19,925 nt of DNA from M3007 sp046316495 (GCA_046316495.1 JBKDAM010000046.1:1-19925), one strand, 5' to 3'; shown: positions 8,336-14,455, counted from the first letter of the stretch. Made by a program: numbers and translations. The notes: generated from the letters alone by a model not told the origin.

Positions 8336-9822
8336 TAGCCTTTAAGTTCCCATTCCAGAAGGTGTGCTTTTTTTCGCGCTGTTTTCCGAATCGCTTCCAA
8401 TTGGCCGATGACCTCTGGATGTTCTGCCGCTATATTTTTACTCTCCGAAGGGTCTTTTTCCAAATGGTAAAGCTCCCATGTACGGTGAGGATATTGCTTG
8501 AGCTGGCTTCGAACCCCCTTCCATGGCCCCATACGAATCGCCATCTGACCCGCTTTTTCTGAAAATTCAAAATACAAATAGGGATGAGTCTCTTGGTTTG
8601 CCTTAGCGCCTAACAAGGTAGGAAGAAACGAGCGTCCATCGGTATTGCCGGCAGACTGCCCGGTTAACTCGGCCAGGGTAGCCATCAGGTCATACTGAGC
8701 GGAGATATGCTCAGAAGTTTGGCCGGCCGGAATGGTTCCCGGCCATCGAGCTAGAAAAGGTACCCGAATGCCGCCCTCATACAAGTCCATTTTGAGTCCC
8801 CGCAATCCCGATACACTTTCAAAAAAGTGGGCATCTGCTCCACCGGCAAACGAGGCTCCGTTGTCACTGGAGAAACAGACGAGGGTGTTCTCTTCCAGTC
8901 CAAGCTCTTTTAGCAACTGCAAGAGGATACCGACTTGGTCATCTAAAAACGTGACCATTCCTGCATACGTGGAGCGAGGGTAGCGAGCAGCCGCATATCC
9001 TGCTTGTCCGAAATACGGTTGTTCTTCCCACTGTCCACGGTACAGGTCTATGTATTCGATGGGTACTTGCAAGGAAACATGTGGCAAGGGGTAGGGCAGG
9101 TAGAGAAAAAACGGATTTTTCTGGTTAGTCCGTATAAATTCCACCGCTTTTTGGGTGATGAGCGCTGGGGCATACTCCTTCCCGATGAATGAATCGAAAT
9201 CTGCTTCAGTAGCGGTAGCGGGATTGAGGGGGCGGTGTACCTCCATTGGAGGATTTTGTAAGACTACGGTTTGGTCGTTTTCCCAAAGGTGGGTGGGGTA
9301 AAAATTATGCGCTTGTTTTTGGTCTAAGTAGCCGTAATAATAATCAAAGCCATGCAATAAAGGGCTGCCTGAGTTGTGGTGCATACCCAATCCCCATTTT
9401 CCGCAAAGTCCCGTTCGGTAACCTGCGCGTTGGAGCATGGCCGGCAATGTATAGATGCCTTCTGGCAGAGGCATCTGTCCTCCCTCTAAGCTATCAGGGA
9501 AGCCCCCTAGTTCATAGTTGCCTCGGATATAGGAATGGCCGGCGTGTTTACCTGTCATTAGCATGCAACGGGCGGGAGCGCAGACAGGAGCCCCAGAATA
9601 GTGCTGCGTGAACCGAATTCCTTCCCTCGCCAGCTGGTCGAGGTGTGGGGTTCGGATTTTTTTCTGGCCATAGCAGCCTAGTTCGCCGTACCCTAGGTCA
9701 TCAGCATAAATATAGATAATGTTGGGCCGAGTCGAGTTACTGGACTGACTCAGGGCAAACGCAGGGAGGCGGATGGAGTAGCTAATTATCAGCAGTAAAC
9801 GGAGTGCTAGAAGGCGGGTCAT
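8332..9822 (-). CDS. Exported type I sulfatase (formylglycine-dependent, S1 family)
   Basis: Predicted periplasmic or secreted hydrolase of sulfate esters, probably on sulfated glycans. With ATG 9822 it has 496 residues; a TTG at 9831 is also in frame but gives no better start. Residues 1-25 form a signal peptide. PNIIYIYADDLGYGELGCYG carries the calcium-binding Asp41-Asp42. The formylglycine motif is CAPAR with Cys81 as the residue to be matured, followed by MLMTGKHAGH. GKWGLGMHH and FSSDNGA give the further sulfatase Lys/His and Asp-Asn metal ligands. GGIRVPFLARWPG is the typical later motif. The Cys-type site needs a maturase (FGE or anSME), and none is in the window. It is adjacent to folC only by convergence. 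Its substrate cannot be told, but fucosidase and hexosaminidase genes nearby suggest a sulfated host or algal glycan. Confidence 0.92.
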   Translation of the reverse strand: MTRLLALRLLLIISYSIRLPAFALSQSSNSTRPNIIYIYADDLGYGELGCYGQKKIRTPHLDQLAREGIRFTQHYSGAPVCAPARCMLMTGKHAGHSYIRGNYELGGFPDSLEGGQMPLPEGIYTLPAMLQRAGYRTGLCGKWGLGMHHNSGSPLLHGFDYYYGYLDQKQAHNFYPTHLWENDQTVVLQNPPMEVHRPLNPATATEADFDSFIGKEYAPALITQKAVEFIRTNQKNPFFLYLPYPLPHVSLQVPIEYIDLYRGQWEEQPYFGQAGYAAARYPRSTYAGMVTFLDDQVGILLQLLKELGLEENTLVCFSSDNGASFAGGADAHFFESVSGLRGLKMDLYEGGIRVPFLARWPGTIPAGQTSEHISAQYDLMATLAELTGQSAGNTDGRSFLPTLLGAKANQETHPYLYFEFSEKAGQMAIRMGPWKGVRSQLKQYPHRTWELYHLEKDPSESKNIAAEHPEVIGQLEAIRKTARKKAHLLEWELKGY

Positions 9823-9828
9823 AAGGAG

Positions 9829-9890
9829 CAAAAGTATCCATAATGGGAAGGCTACAAAGGTATTCTGTTTGGAGGAAGTCCTGTTGCAAA
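9829..9890 (-). promoter_or_regulatory. Candidate promoter(s) of the sulfatase gene
   Basis: On the minus strand, TTTG (9890-9887) is followed after 24 bases by TACCTTTG (9862-9855), giving a start near 9848 and a leader of about 26 bases. A second -7 match, TACTTTTG (9836-9829), lies 18 bases after a TTTG at 9858-9855, but would start transcription almost on the ATG. The first is the better candidate. Confidence 0.45.
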
Positions 9891-9934
9891 CGGCCCTTGG
9901 CTTTTCCAGTTTTTAGGAAAAAAAGCGAACTCAG

Positions 9935-9965
9935 TTTGTTTTTTGCCAAGTGGGCTGTACCTTTG
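9935..9965 (+). promoter_or_regulatory. Promoter of the tRNA-Val / four-helix / tRNA-Pro unit
   Basis: TTTG (9935-9938) and TACCTTTG (9958-9965) are separated by 19 bases, an ideal Bacteroidota promoter. Transcription would begin near 9972, about 11 bases before the tRNA-Val 5' end. Confidence 0.7.
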
Positions 9966-9982
9966 CGTCCCCAATGAAAAAA

Positions 9983-10060
9983 CGGGCCTTAGCTCAGTTG
10001 GTTTAGAGCGCCGCCTTGACAGGGCGGAGGTCACTGGTTCGAATCCAGTAGGCTCGACCA
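9983..10060 (+). tRNA. tRNA-Val (anticodon GAC)
   Basis: A full cloverleaf can be folded: acceptor CGGGCCT with AGGCTCG (one G-U pair), D stem GCTC/GAGC, anticodon stem CCGCC/GGCGG around loop TTGACAG with GAC at 10018-10020, variable loop AGGTC and T stem ACTGG/CCAGT around TTCGAAT. Discriminator A73 suits valine. The CCA end is encoded (10058-10060), unlike the tRNA-Pro downstream. The family of codons read is GUU/GUC. Confidence 0.95.
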
Positions 10061-10067
10061 GAGGGGA

Positions 10068-10089
10068 AGCACCAGGTTTTTCTGGTGTT
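10068..10089 (+). repeat. Hairpin between tRNA-Val and the four-helix-bundle gene
   Basis: AGCACCAG (10068-10075) pairs with CTGGTGTT (10082-10089), 8 pairs with one G-U, around the 6-base loop GTTTTT. It sits 7 bases after the tRNA. No T-run follows, so it may be a processing or attenuating structure rather than a full terminator. Confidence 0.5.
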
Positions 10090-10110
10090 CATGGATAAAC
10101 AGATCTCTGT

Positions 10111-10458
10111 ATGTTTGATTTTGAAAAGCTGGAAGTGTACAAAGTGGCACGCATTCTGAACAAGGAGGTGCTTGAGTACGTTTTCGCGCATACGGGGATG
10201 GATTCTGTTCTTCAGGAACGCCTGAAAAAGAGCAGTTTATCCACGGTTCTTTTTTTGTCGGAGGGAGTGGGCAGGATGGATGATGCGGAGAAGCGGAGTG
10301 CTATTACTTCTGCGAGAAGCGCGGTGTATGAGTGTGTGACACTGATTCATTTATTACTGGATCTTGATCAGTTAGATCCTGAATTGTACAAGCATTTTTA
10401 CGACCGGTACGAGCAACTTTCTAAAATGTTGCTTGGAATGTATCGGAGTAAGGTATAA
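10111..10458 (+). CDS. Four-helix-bundle protein (S23 / 23S rRNA intervening-sequence-protein family)
   Basis: A 115-residue, probably all-helical cytoplasmic protein. It has the family pattern: a start like FEKLEVYKVARILNKEV (helix 1), then LKKSSLSTVLFLSEGVGR (helix 2 with the conserved E-G-x-G-R turn), ITSARSAVYECVTLIHLLLDL (helix 3) and YKHFYDRYEQLSKMLLGMYRS (helix 4). Members were first found inside 23S rRNA intervening sequences in Leptospira and Coxiella, and relatives include the Avd protein of diversity-generating retroelements. Their biochemical role is mostly unknown, though RNA or nucleic-acid binding is suspected. Here it lies between two tRNA genes, 50 bases after tRNA-Val and 6 bases before tRNA-Pro, on the same strand. 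It is probably cut from a shared transcript. No reverse transcriptase or rRNA is in view. Confidence 0.85.
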   Translation: MFDFEKLEVYKVARILNKEVLEYVFAHTGMDSVLQERLKKSSLSTVLFLSEGVGRMDDAEKRSAITSARSAVYECVTLIHLLLDLDQLDPELYKHFYDRYEQLSKMLLGMYRSKV

Positions 10459-10464
10459 ACGCTA

Positions 10465-10538
10465 CGGGATGTAGCTCAGCCCGGTAGAGTACACGTCTGG
10501 GGGGCGTGTGGTCGCAGGTTCGAATCCTGTCATCCCGA
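10465..10538 (+). tRNA. tRNA-Pro (anticodon GGG)
   Basis: Acceptor CGGGATG pairs fully with CATCCCG. The D arm is GCTC/GAGT-like, and the anticodon stem CACGT/GCGTG (one G-U) encloses loop CTGGGGG with GGG at 10499-10501. The T arm is GCAGG/CCTGT-like around TTCGAAT. Discriminator A at 10538 is followed by CT and a T-run, so CCA is not encoded and must be added. It begins 6 bases after the stop of the four-helix-bundle gene. Confidence 0.95.
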
Positions 10539-10539
10539 C

Positions 10540-10548
10540 TTTTTTTTT
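10540..10548 (+). terminator. T-run at the end of the tRNA unit
   Basis: Nine T residues directly follow the tRNA-Pro discriminator and one C. The tRNA's own acceptor and T stems could act as the hairpin of an intrinsic terminator. Confidence 0.4.
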
Positions 10549-10574
10549 CCGAATTTTTGGGTATTTCGCGGATT

Positions 10575-10610
10575 GCACGGATTTTTTGGGTTGTTACAAA
10601 AAATCCGTGC
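10575..10610. repeat. 14-bp perfect inverted repeat after tRNA-Pro
   Basis: GCACGGATTTTTTG (10575-10588) is the exact reverse complement of CAAAAAATCCGTGC (10597-10610), with an 8-base loop GGTTGTTA. The arms contain the ATCCGTG-type string. From memory, that string recurs around four-helix-bundle and GxxExxY genes in Bacteroidota, so it may be a dispersed repeat. It could also act as a second terminator, since the arms contain runs of six T or A. Confidence 0.6.
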
Positions 10611-10654
10611 CCTCTCAAAATCCGTTTGCCCCGTGCTCTCGGCCGGTAATTTTC

Positions 10655-11047
10655 CCAATACTAGTCTCTTAGATCTTAACCTTTTGCTGCTGAAGTTGAT
10701 AAGCAAGCCTATCATCAGCTTGTAGGCTCTAAATAGTTTAATGTTTGAGCCAAATGCACGTCTTCCAACTGAATCTTTGCTTTTAACTCGACCAGTATTT
10801 TCCTTCCACTACAAAATCTGCTCTTCGAATACCGATGGGTTCTTCAAGGTCCTGGTAGAAAATTTTTTGTGAAATTTCTCTGGTAAACTCTAACCCAGCC
10901 TGACGCATTTCAATCGCCAAAGCCCTTTGGTCAATCATTTCCTGGAAGCCATTTCCCCAAAATTTATGCACTTCAAAAGAGGCCCCAGTAATTTTCTCGG
11001 TTATGTCCTTGTATTTTAGTTCTCCAGTTATAATCCTTGCAATCCAT
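10655..11047 (-). pseudogene. GxxExxY protein gene, broken by frameshifts
   Basis: Reading the minus strand in successive frames rebuilds a GxxExxY (PD-(D/E)XK-like) protein. The first piece (about 11046-10800) reads ITGELKYKDITEKITGA, then SFEVHKFWGNGFQEM and on to EEPIGIRRADFVVEGK. A piece shifted by one base (about 10800-10727) reads KILVELKAKIQLEDVHLAQ, and a third frame (about 10727-10660) reads LEAYKLMIGLLINFSSKRL. The breaks fit a lost A in the T/A run at 10798-10801 and a lost G near 10727. No ATG is in frame with the first piece. An ATG at 11047 is one base out of frame, suggesting a third lesion. The core, including the VELK end of the nuclease-like motif, is still readable, so the decay is recent. 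Function of the family is unknown. Confidence 0.75.
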
Positions 11048-11329
11048 TAAACCAATCAATCTGTGTTTTAGGAGAGGAGGTGTGTGATGGTTGCCGACGG
11101 TTTGTCAGCTGCTCCATTCAAGTTTAGGTCTATAATTTTTCAGTAGGTTCTATATTCTTAAAACTTATTCTAAGCGGGAGGGAAATTTACACCCTAAATT
11201 TCCTGCCTGGTACTGGATCAAAACGGTTGTATATACAAAGGTAGCCGATTGATCTCCTAAGTTACCTTTGATTTTAGGTCATTTTTAGGATTTTCTAGAT
11301 TTCATTTTGATCAGCCCCCTAATCATCCA
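11048..11329. other. 282-base A/T-rich intergenic region with two inverted repeats
   Basis: No gene is seen. GGAAATTTA (11181-11189) and TAAATTTCC (11195-11203) form a perfect 9-bp hairpin with a 5-base loop. CAAAGGTA (11236-11243) and TACCTTTG (11263-11270) are inverted copies that also equal -7 promoter elements on the minus and plus strands respectively. No gene follows either closely in the right direction. Confidence 0.45.
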
Positions 11330-12073
11330 TTAAATACCATCCAGTTTTTCTTTGCTTGTTTGGCTGCCGCTGGAGCTCCGTTTGGTTATTTTCAGGTCCT
11401 TGAAATAACCGATGGTGCCGATATCCACGTATAATCCAAGGCTTCCGGCCTTGGTTTCCCCTAGCAATTTACCTACGACAAAGGAGGAGTATTTAAGGTC
11501 ATTGATAAACAACTCAGCCGTCTCTCCATCAATTTCAAGGCGCATTTTTATCCATTCATTCAGGCCGACCGGGGCGGCTCCTTCATACTTGGCGGGTGCT
11601 ATTTTTCGTAGTTTATCAAATTTATAATCGGGGTAGGCGATGTATTGGACACAACGGTTTCGATAGAACTGGTTTTTCACCCTGCCTACTTTGGGCCTTA
11701 AGTAAATACACTCAAAGGCGGAATCATCCTCCTTTACCCTAAAAAAAACACCTATAAACCCCGCTATACCGGAATAGGGCGGCGGATTCTGAAGCTGACT
11801 ATACAGACTAACTTCAATTGTCCCATTTTCAAAATCATCTAAGCCAGCGATGCGTGCGTAGTGGGGCTCGTCAACGGTTGCTTCAATGTTCGTTGAATCA
11901 AAAGGAATGGCTTTCAAGTCTCGTTCAATTTTCAATACTTTCTCACCTTGGAATTTGATCACTTCGCCTGTGACGTTGTGTAATTCAAAACGGTGTTTGC
12001 CTAAACGGAGCGTTTGCGCGGGAGCGGAAAGGGTGCCAATGAAAAATAGGAGTGTAAATAAGTATTGATTCAT
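11330..12073 (-). CDS. Exported beta-sandwich (LamG/DUF1080-like) protein of unknown function
   Basis: A 247-residue protein with a clear signal peptide (MNQYLFTLLFFIGTLSAPAQ). The rest looks like one concanavalin/LamG-type jelly roll. An opening FQGEKVLKIERDL precedes FENGTIEVSLYSQ, and GIAGFIGVFFRV and FECIYLRPKVGR are central strands. NEWIKMRLEIDGETAELFINDL is the typical back strand, and AGSLGLYVDIGTIGYFKDLKI is the closing one. These resemble the DUF1080 or glycoside-hydrolase-16-like folds often annotated in Bacteroidota. I see no sure catalytic residues, so binding of a carbohydrate or other ligand is as likely as catalysis. A polar tail (SSSGSQTSKEKLDGI) ends it. The ATG lies 6 bases after the stop of the alpha/beta hydrolase, so the two are co-transcribed. 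Confidence 0.72.
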   Translation of the reverse strand: MNQYLFTLLFFIGTLSAPAQTLRLGKHRFELHNVTGEVIKFQGEKVLKIERDLKAIPFDSTNIEATVDEPHYARIAGLDDFENGTIEVSLYSQLQNPPPYSGIAGFIGVFFRVKEDDSAFECIYLRPKVGRVKNQFYRNRCVQYIAYPDYKFDKLRKIAPAKYEGAAPVGLNEWIKMRLEIDGETAELFINDLKYSSFVVGKLLGETKAGSLGLYVDIGTIGYFKDLKITKRSSSGSQTSKEKLDGI

Positions 12074-12079
12074 AGTTGC

Positions 12080-12937
12080 TTAGTTGTTTAAAAATGGAAC
12101 TAAACTTGTCCATACCGCAGGGAAATTTTCCAGAAAAACAACATGCCCTGCATGGGGGATTATGCTTAACTGGCTATTAGGAATCATGTGATAGGCATTA
12201 ATTACTGTATGTAGTGGGGCATTTTGGTCGTTTTCTCCCGCCATCAGAAGTACCGGGCAATGGATGCTCTTGAAAAGTGCTTTACTGGCACTCATAGTAT
12301 TGTAAAACTGTTCCATACTCGCCCAAAAGGATTTTATTCGATCCGGTTCAGGCATTAAAGCTGTTCTTTTTTTCCAAAATTCATTTTCCAAGTCAAATGC
12401 CTCCCCAGAAAAAACTACTTTTCGAAGCCCCGGAATTTGCTCTCCCGCGCCGATGGCAATCAACTTTTTAACCCGATTAGGAGCTAAACTGGCCACTTTA
12501 TAGGCAGTGTAGGCGCCATCGCTAAATCCGAGCAGGGTTACACTATCTGTTGTTTCCGTCTCGATTACCCGGATAATATCGTTTGCTTTTGCTTCATAGG
12601 TGATTGGTAGCTTTCCAATCTCTGATTTCCCATGTCCCCTAGAGGCTATCACAATTACGTAATATGAATCTTGCAACTGTTCAATAAAATCTGCCATTTC
12701 CTCTATGGCGCCCATGATTCCACCATGGAGCAAAACAATAGGTTGCCCTTTTCCGTAGGTTTCATAGTAGATTTTTGCATCGGTTGACTGAACGTATTTT
12801 CCTGCAGCTGGGTTATTTCCATATGGAATCGCTAGGTGGCTGGTAGGTCCAGGTTTGATGCTAGAGGATAAAGGTGCTTGCGCCCGGATTATGGTCATGC
12901 TACACGCCATAATCAACAAAAATAATGGTCCTTTCAT
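12080..12937 (-). CDS. Exported alpha/beta hydrolase
   Basis: Predicted periplasmic serine hydrolase of 285 residues; the substrate is unknown. Starting at ATG 12937 gives a normal signal peptide (KGPLFLLIMACSMTIIRAQA); a TTG at 12964 adds nine charged residues and is unlikely. IVLLHGGIMG is the oxyanion loop. Ser139 in GFSDG is the nucleophile, Asp237 in AGENDQNAP the acid and His265 in HAGHVVF the base. IASRGHGKSE is the standard strand-4 turn. It is the first gene of a two-gene operon and is divergent from an HxlR regulator. TACTTTTG on the minus strand (12969-12962) is its -7 element, inside a palindrome shared with the HxlR promoter. Alternatives are esterase, lactonase or dienelactone-type activity. 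Confidence 0.85.
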   Translation of the reverse strand: MKGPLFLLIMACSMTIIRAQAPLSSSIKPGPTSHLAIPYGNNPAAGKYVQSTDAKIYYETYGKGQPIVLLHGGIMGAIEEMADFIEQLQDSYYVIVIASRGHGKSEIGKLPITYEAKANDIIRVIETETTDSVTLLGFSDGAYTAYKVASLAPNRVKKLIAIGAGEQIPGLRKVVFSGEAFDLENEFWKKRTALMPEPDRIKSFWASMEQFYNTMSASKALFKSIHCPVLLMAGENDQNAPLHTVINAYHMIPNSQLSIIPHAGHVVFLENFPAVWTSLVPFLNN

Positions 12938-12961
12938 GTATACTGATTTATAATTTTTGGG

Positions 12962-12989
12962 CAAAAGTAGACCTAATGGTATACTTTTG
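12962..12989. promoter_or_regulatory. 28-bp near-perfect palindrome with divergent -7 elements
   Basis: The left arm CAAAAGTAGACC (12962-12973) and right arm GGTATACTTTTG (12978-12989) match in 11 of 12 pairs around a central TAAT. The outer 8 bases of each arm are TACTTTTG -7 elements: on the minus strand for the alpha/beta hydrolase, on the plus strand for the HxlR gene. For the plus promoter, TTTG at 12956-12959 lies 22 bases upstream. One dimeric regulator bound here would cover both promoters, and the adjacent HxlR protein is the obvious candidate. Confidence 0.6.
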
Positions 12990-13018
12990 TAACCAGGTAA
13001 GTTAATAGTAGTAACCTT

Positions 13019-13381
13019 ATGGTAACCAGAAATTTTAATTCGAGATTTATTGAAAACCCATTAAACTGCCCTGTTACTCGTACGATGAGTATCATTGGGG
13101 GCAAATGGAAACCTATTATTCTCAATTGTATTGGGGAAAAATCGATTCGATTTGGAAAACTCAATCAAATCATACCCTCCATTTCCAATAAAGTGCTTTC
13201 GAGTGAGTTGAGGGAATTAGAACAATTTGGGTTGATTGAGCGAATCTCCTTTACAGAAGTGCCGACCAGAGTGGAGTATTCTTTGACGGATGCTGGGAGG
13301 TCCTTGCTGCCCATATTGCACGAACTGGCTAGTTGGGGGAATACGCATATTGCAAAGCAAATAGTCGAGGAGCGCTTGTAG
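13019..13381 (+). CDS. HxlR-family winged-helix transcriptional regulator
   Basis: Predicted 120-residue dimeric DNA-binding regulator. CPVTRTMSIIGGKWKPIIL is the HxlR entry helix. IRFGKLNQIIPSISNKVLSSELRELEQFGLIERI is the recognition helix and the turn to the wing, and EVPTRVEYSLTDAGRSLLPIL is the wing and dimer helix. Cys17 of the NCPV motif stands where redox-sensing family members such as HypR carry their reactive Cys, and Cys37 is a second one, so response to oxidants or electrophiles is possible. The gene is divergent from the alpha/beta hydrolase across the 28-bp palindrome. The simplest model is control of that operon and itself. The ATG at 13019 is the only sensible start. Confidence 0.92.
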   Translation: MVTRNFNSRFIENPLNCPVTRTMSIIGGKWKPIILNCIGEKSIRFGKLNQIIPSISNKVLSSELRELEQFGLIERISFTEVPTRVEYSLTDAGRSLLPILHELASWGNTHIAKQIVEERL

Positions 13382-13595
13382 CTGGTTGGCCGTTTGTATT
13401 AGTCTCTTGCATTTGTTCTAAATCAAGGTTTCAAGAAAACTTCTATCAATTTTCAACCGAGCGCGTTGCTTTCATCCATCCTTTTTTTATCGTAATTTTG
13501 CGATGAAATAATCTTTGTCCAAATAATTGGGTATTCTAGTAGCCTAGTCGATAGTATTAACAGAGCTAAATTTTTACAACCATAAACAATAAAAA
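13382..13595. promoter_or_regulatory. Intergenic region with candidate promoter of the DUF6428 gene
   Basis: TAATTTTG at 13493-13500 is an exact -7 match, with TTG at 13466-13468 lying 24 bases upstream. Transcription would start near 13507, leaving a leader of about 90 bases with no clear structure beyond a short ATCG/CGAT dyad. Confidence 0.45.
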
Positions 13596-14063
13596 ATGAC
13601 CTTAAACGAAGTAAAACAACGGCTCAGCGCCTTGGACGCGGTGGCATTTAAGTTGGAAAATGGAACTACTGTTCCCGCCCATTTCCACGTAACCGAAGTA
13701 GGAGTGATTACCAAGCACTTCATTGACTGCGGTGGTACCATCCGAACGGAAAAGGTAGCCAATTTTCAACTGTGGAGTGCCAATGACTTGGATCACCGCT
13801 TGTCTGCCGCCAAACTATTGAGCATTATCCAGCTTTCCGAAGAAAAACTGGGGATGGAAGACCTGGAAGTGGAGGTTGAGTACCAGTCAGATACCATTGG
13901 GAAATATGGGCTAGAGTGCTCGGGTGACCAATTTGTGCTCACTTCAAAGCAAACCACTTGTTTGGCAGCCGATCACTGTGGGATTCCTGCGGAGCAATTA
14001 AATGTACCATTCACAGTGATTGCTAGCCAGTCTGTATGCACTCCAGGGGGAGGTTGTTGTTAA
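13596..14063 (+). CDS. DUF6428 family protein
   Basis: A 155-residue, probably cytoplasmic protein that I recognise as the DUF6428 family from the stretch PAHFHVTEVGVITKHFIDCGG and the later YQSDTIGKYGLE. The N-terminal part has a cupin-like cluster (His29, His31, Glu34, His41, Cys45) that could hold a metal. The C-terminal part carries Cys108, Cys122, Cys128, Cys148 and ends CTPGGGCC (Cys154, Cys155), like a soft-metal or arsenite-binding tail. From memory, relatives in Bacteroidota sit in arsenic-resistance operons with ArsR and ArsB/ACR3, but no such gene is in this window. The biochemical function is unknown. Confidence 0.72.
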   Translation: MTLNEVKQRLSALDAVAFKLENGTTVPAHFHVTEVGVITKHFIDCGGTIRTEKVANFQLWSANDLDHRLSAAKLLSIIQLSEEKLGMEDLEVEVEYQSDTIGKYGLECSGDQFVLTSKQTTCLAADHCGIPAEQLNVPFTVIASQSVCTPGGGCC

Positions 14064-14455
14064 GCGCACTTTTTAAGTGAGGTAGTTTGAAAGGTATTTT
14101 AGGTTACTGGCTACCATTTGGTACAGGTCTAGATTGCGTTTCTTGACACTTGTTTGCGCTTATTCGCTGGTTGTGCGACGCTAACTTTACCTTGTGTAGA
14201 GCATTCTAGTGATATTGGTCTTGCTTTATCCTTTCCAAATTCCAAATAAAAATAGGAGGATTGGTTTATTTGCAATGAAAAACGTGCTTTTTTAGGAATT
14301 TGAATCTGTTATTCCCTGTTCCTTTTTACATTTGACCCAGCTCGGCACAACCGGATTGGAACCTCTTTTCTGTTGGTTGTTTTCTGGGGCGAGATGGTTA
14401 GCTCCTTTTTCCTGCCGATACCAACCTGTTTTTTTGTTCAACAAAAGCGTAGACT
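14064..14455 (+). promoter_or_regulatory. 392-base intergenic region holding the GH20 promoter
   Basis: No gene is supported here. TACATTTG at 14327-14334 is an exact -7 element, with TTTG at 14299-14302 lying 24 bases upstream, the same layout as at the fucosidase gene. A start near 14341 would give a leader of about 115 bases. A weak hairpin (CACTT 14067-14071, AAGTG 14075-14079) just after the DUF6428 stop is too short to call a terminator. Confidence 0.5.

Noticed and set aside
9852..10191. Minus-strand reading frames with the peptide YWIRTSDLRPV over tRNA-Val
   Set aside because: This peptide is the well-known false translation of the antisense of a tRNA T arm; the tRNA is certain and explains the bases.
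10111..10458. Four-helix-bundle gene as the Avd component of a diversity-generating retroelement
   Set aside because: No reverse transcriptase, template repeat or variable repeat is visible nearby.
10421..10618. Minus-strand frame with RIRTCDHTPP over tRNA-Pro
   Set aside because: Again an antisense tRNA shadow, overlapping the tRNA and the end of the four-helix-bundle gene.
9983..11047. An integrated mobile element using tRNA-Pro as attachment site
   Set aside because: No integrase and no repeat of the tRNA 3' end was found downstream in the window.
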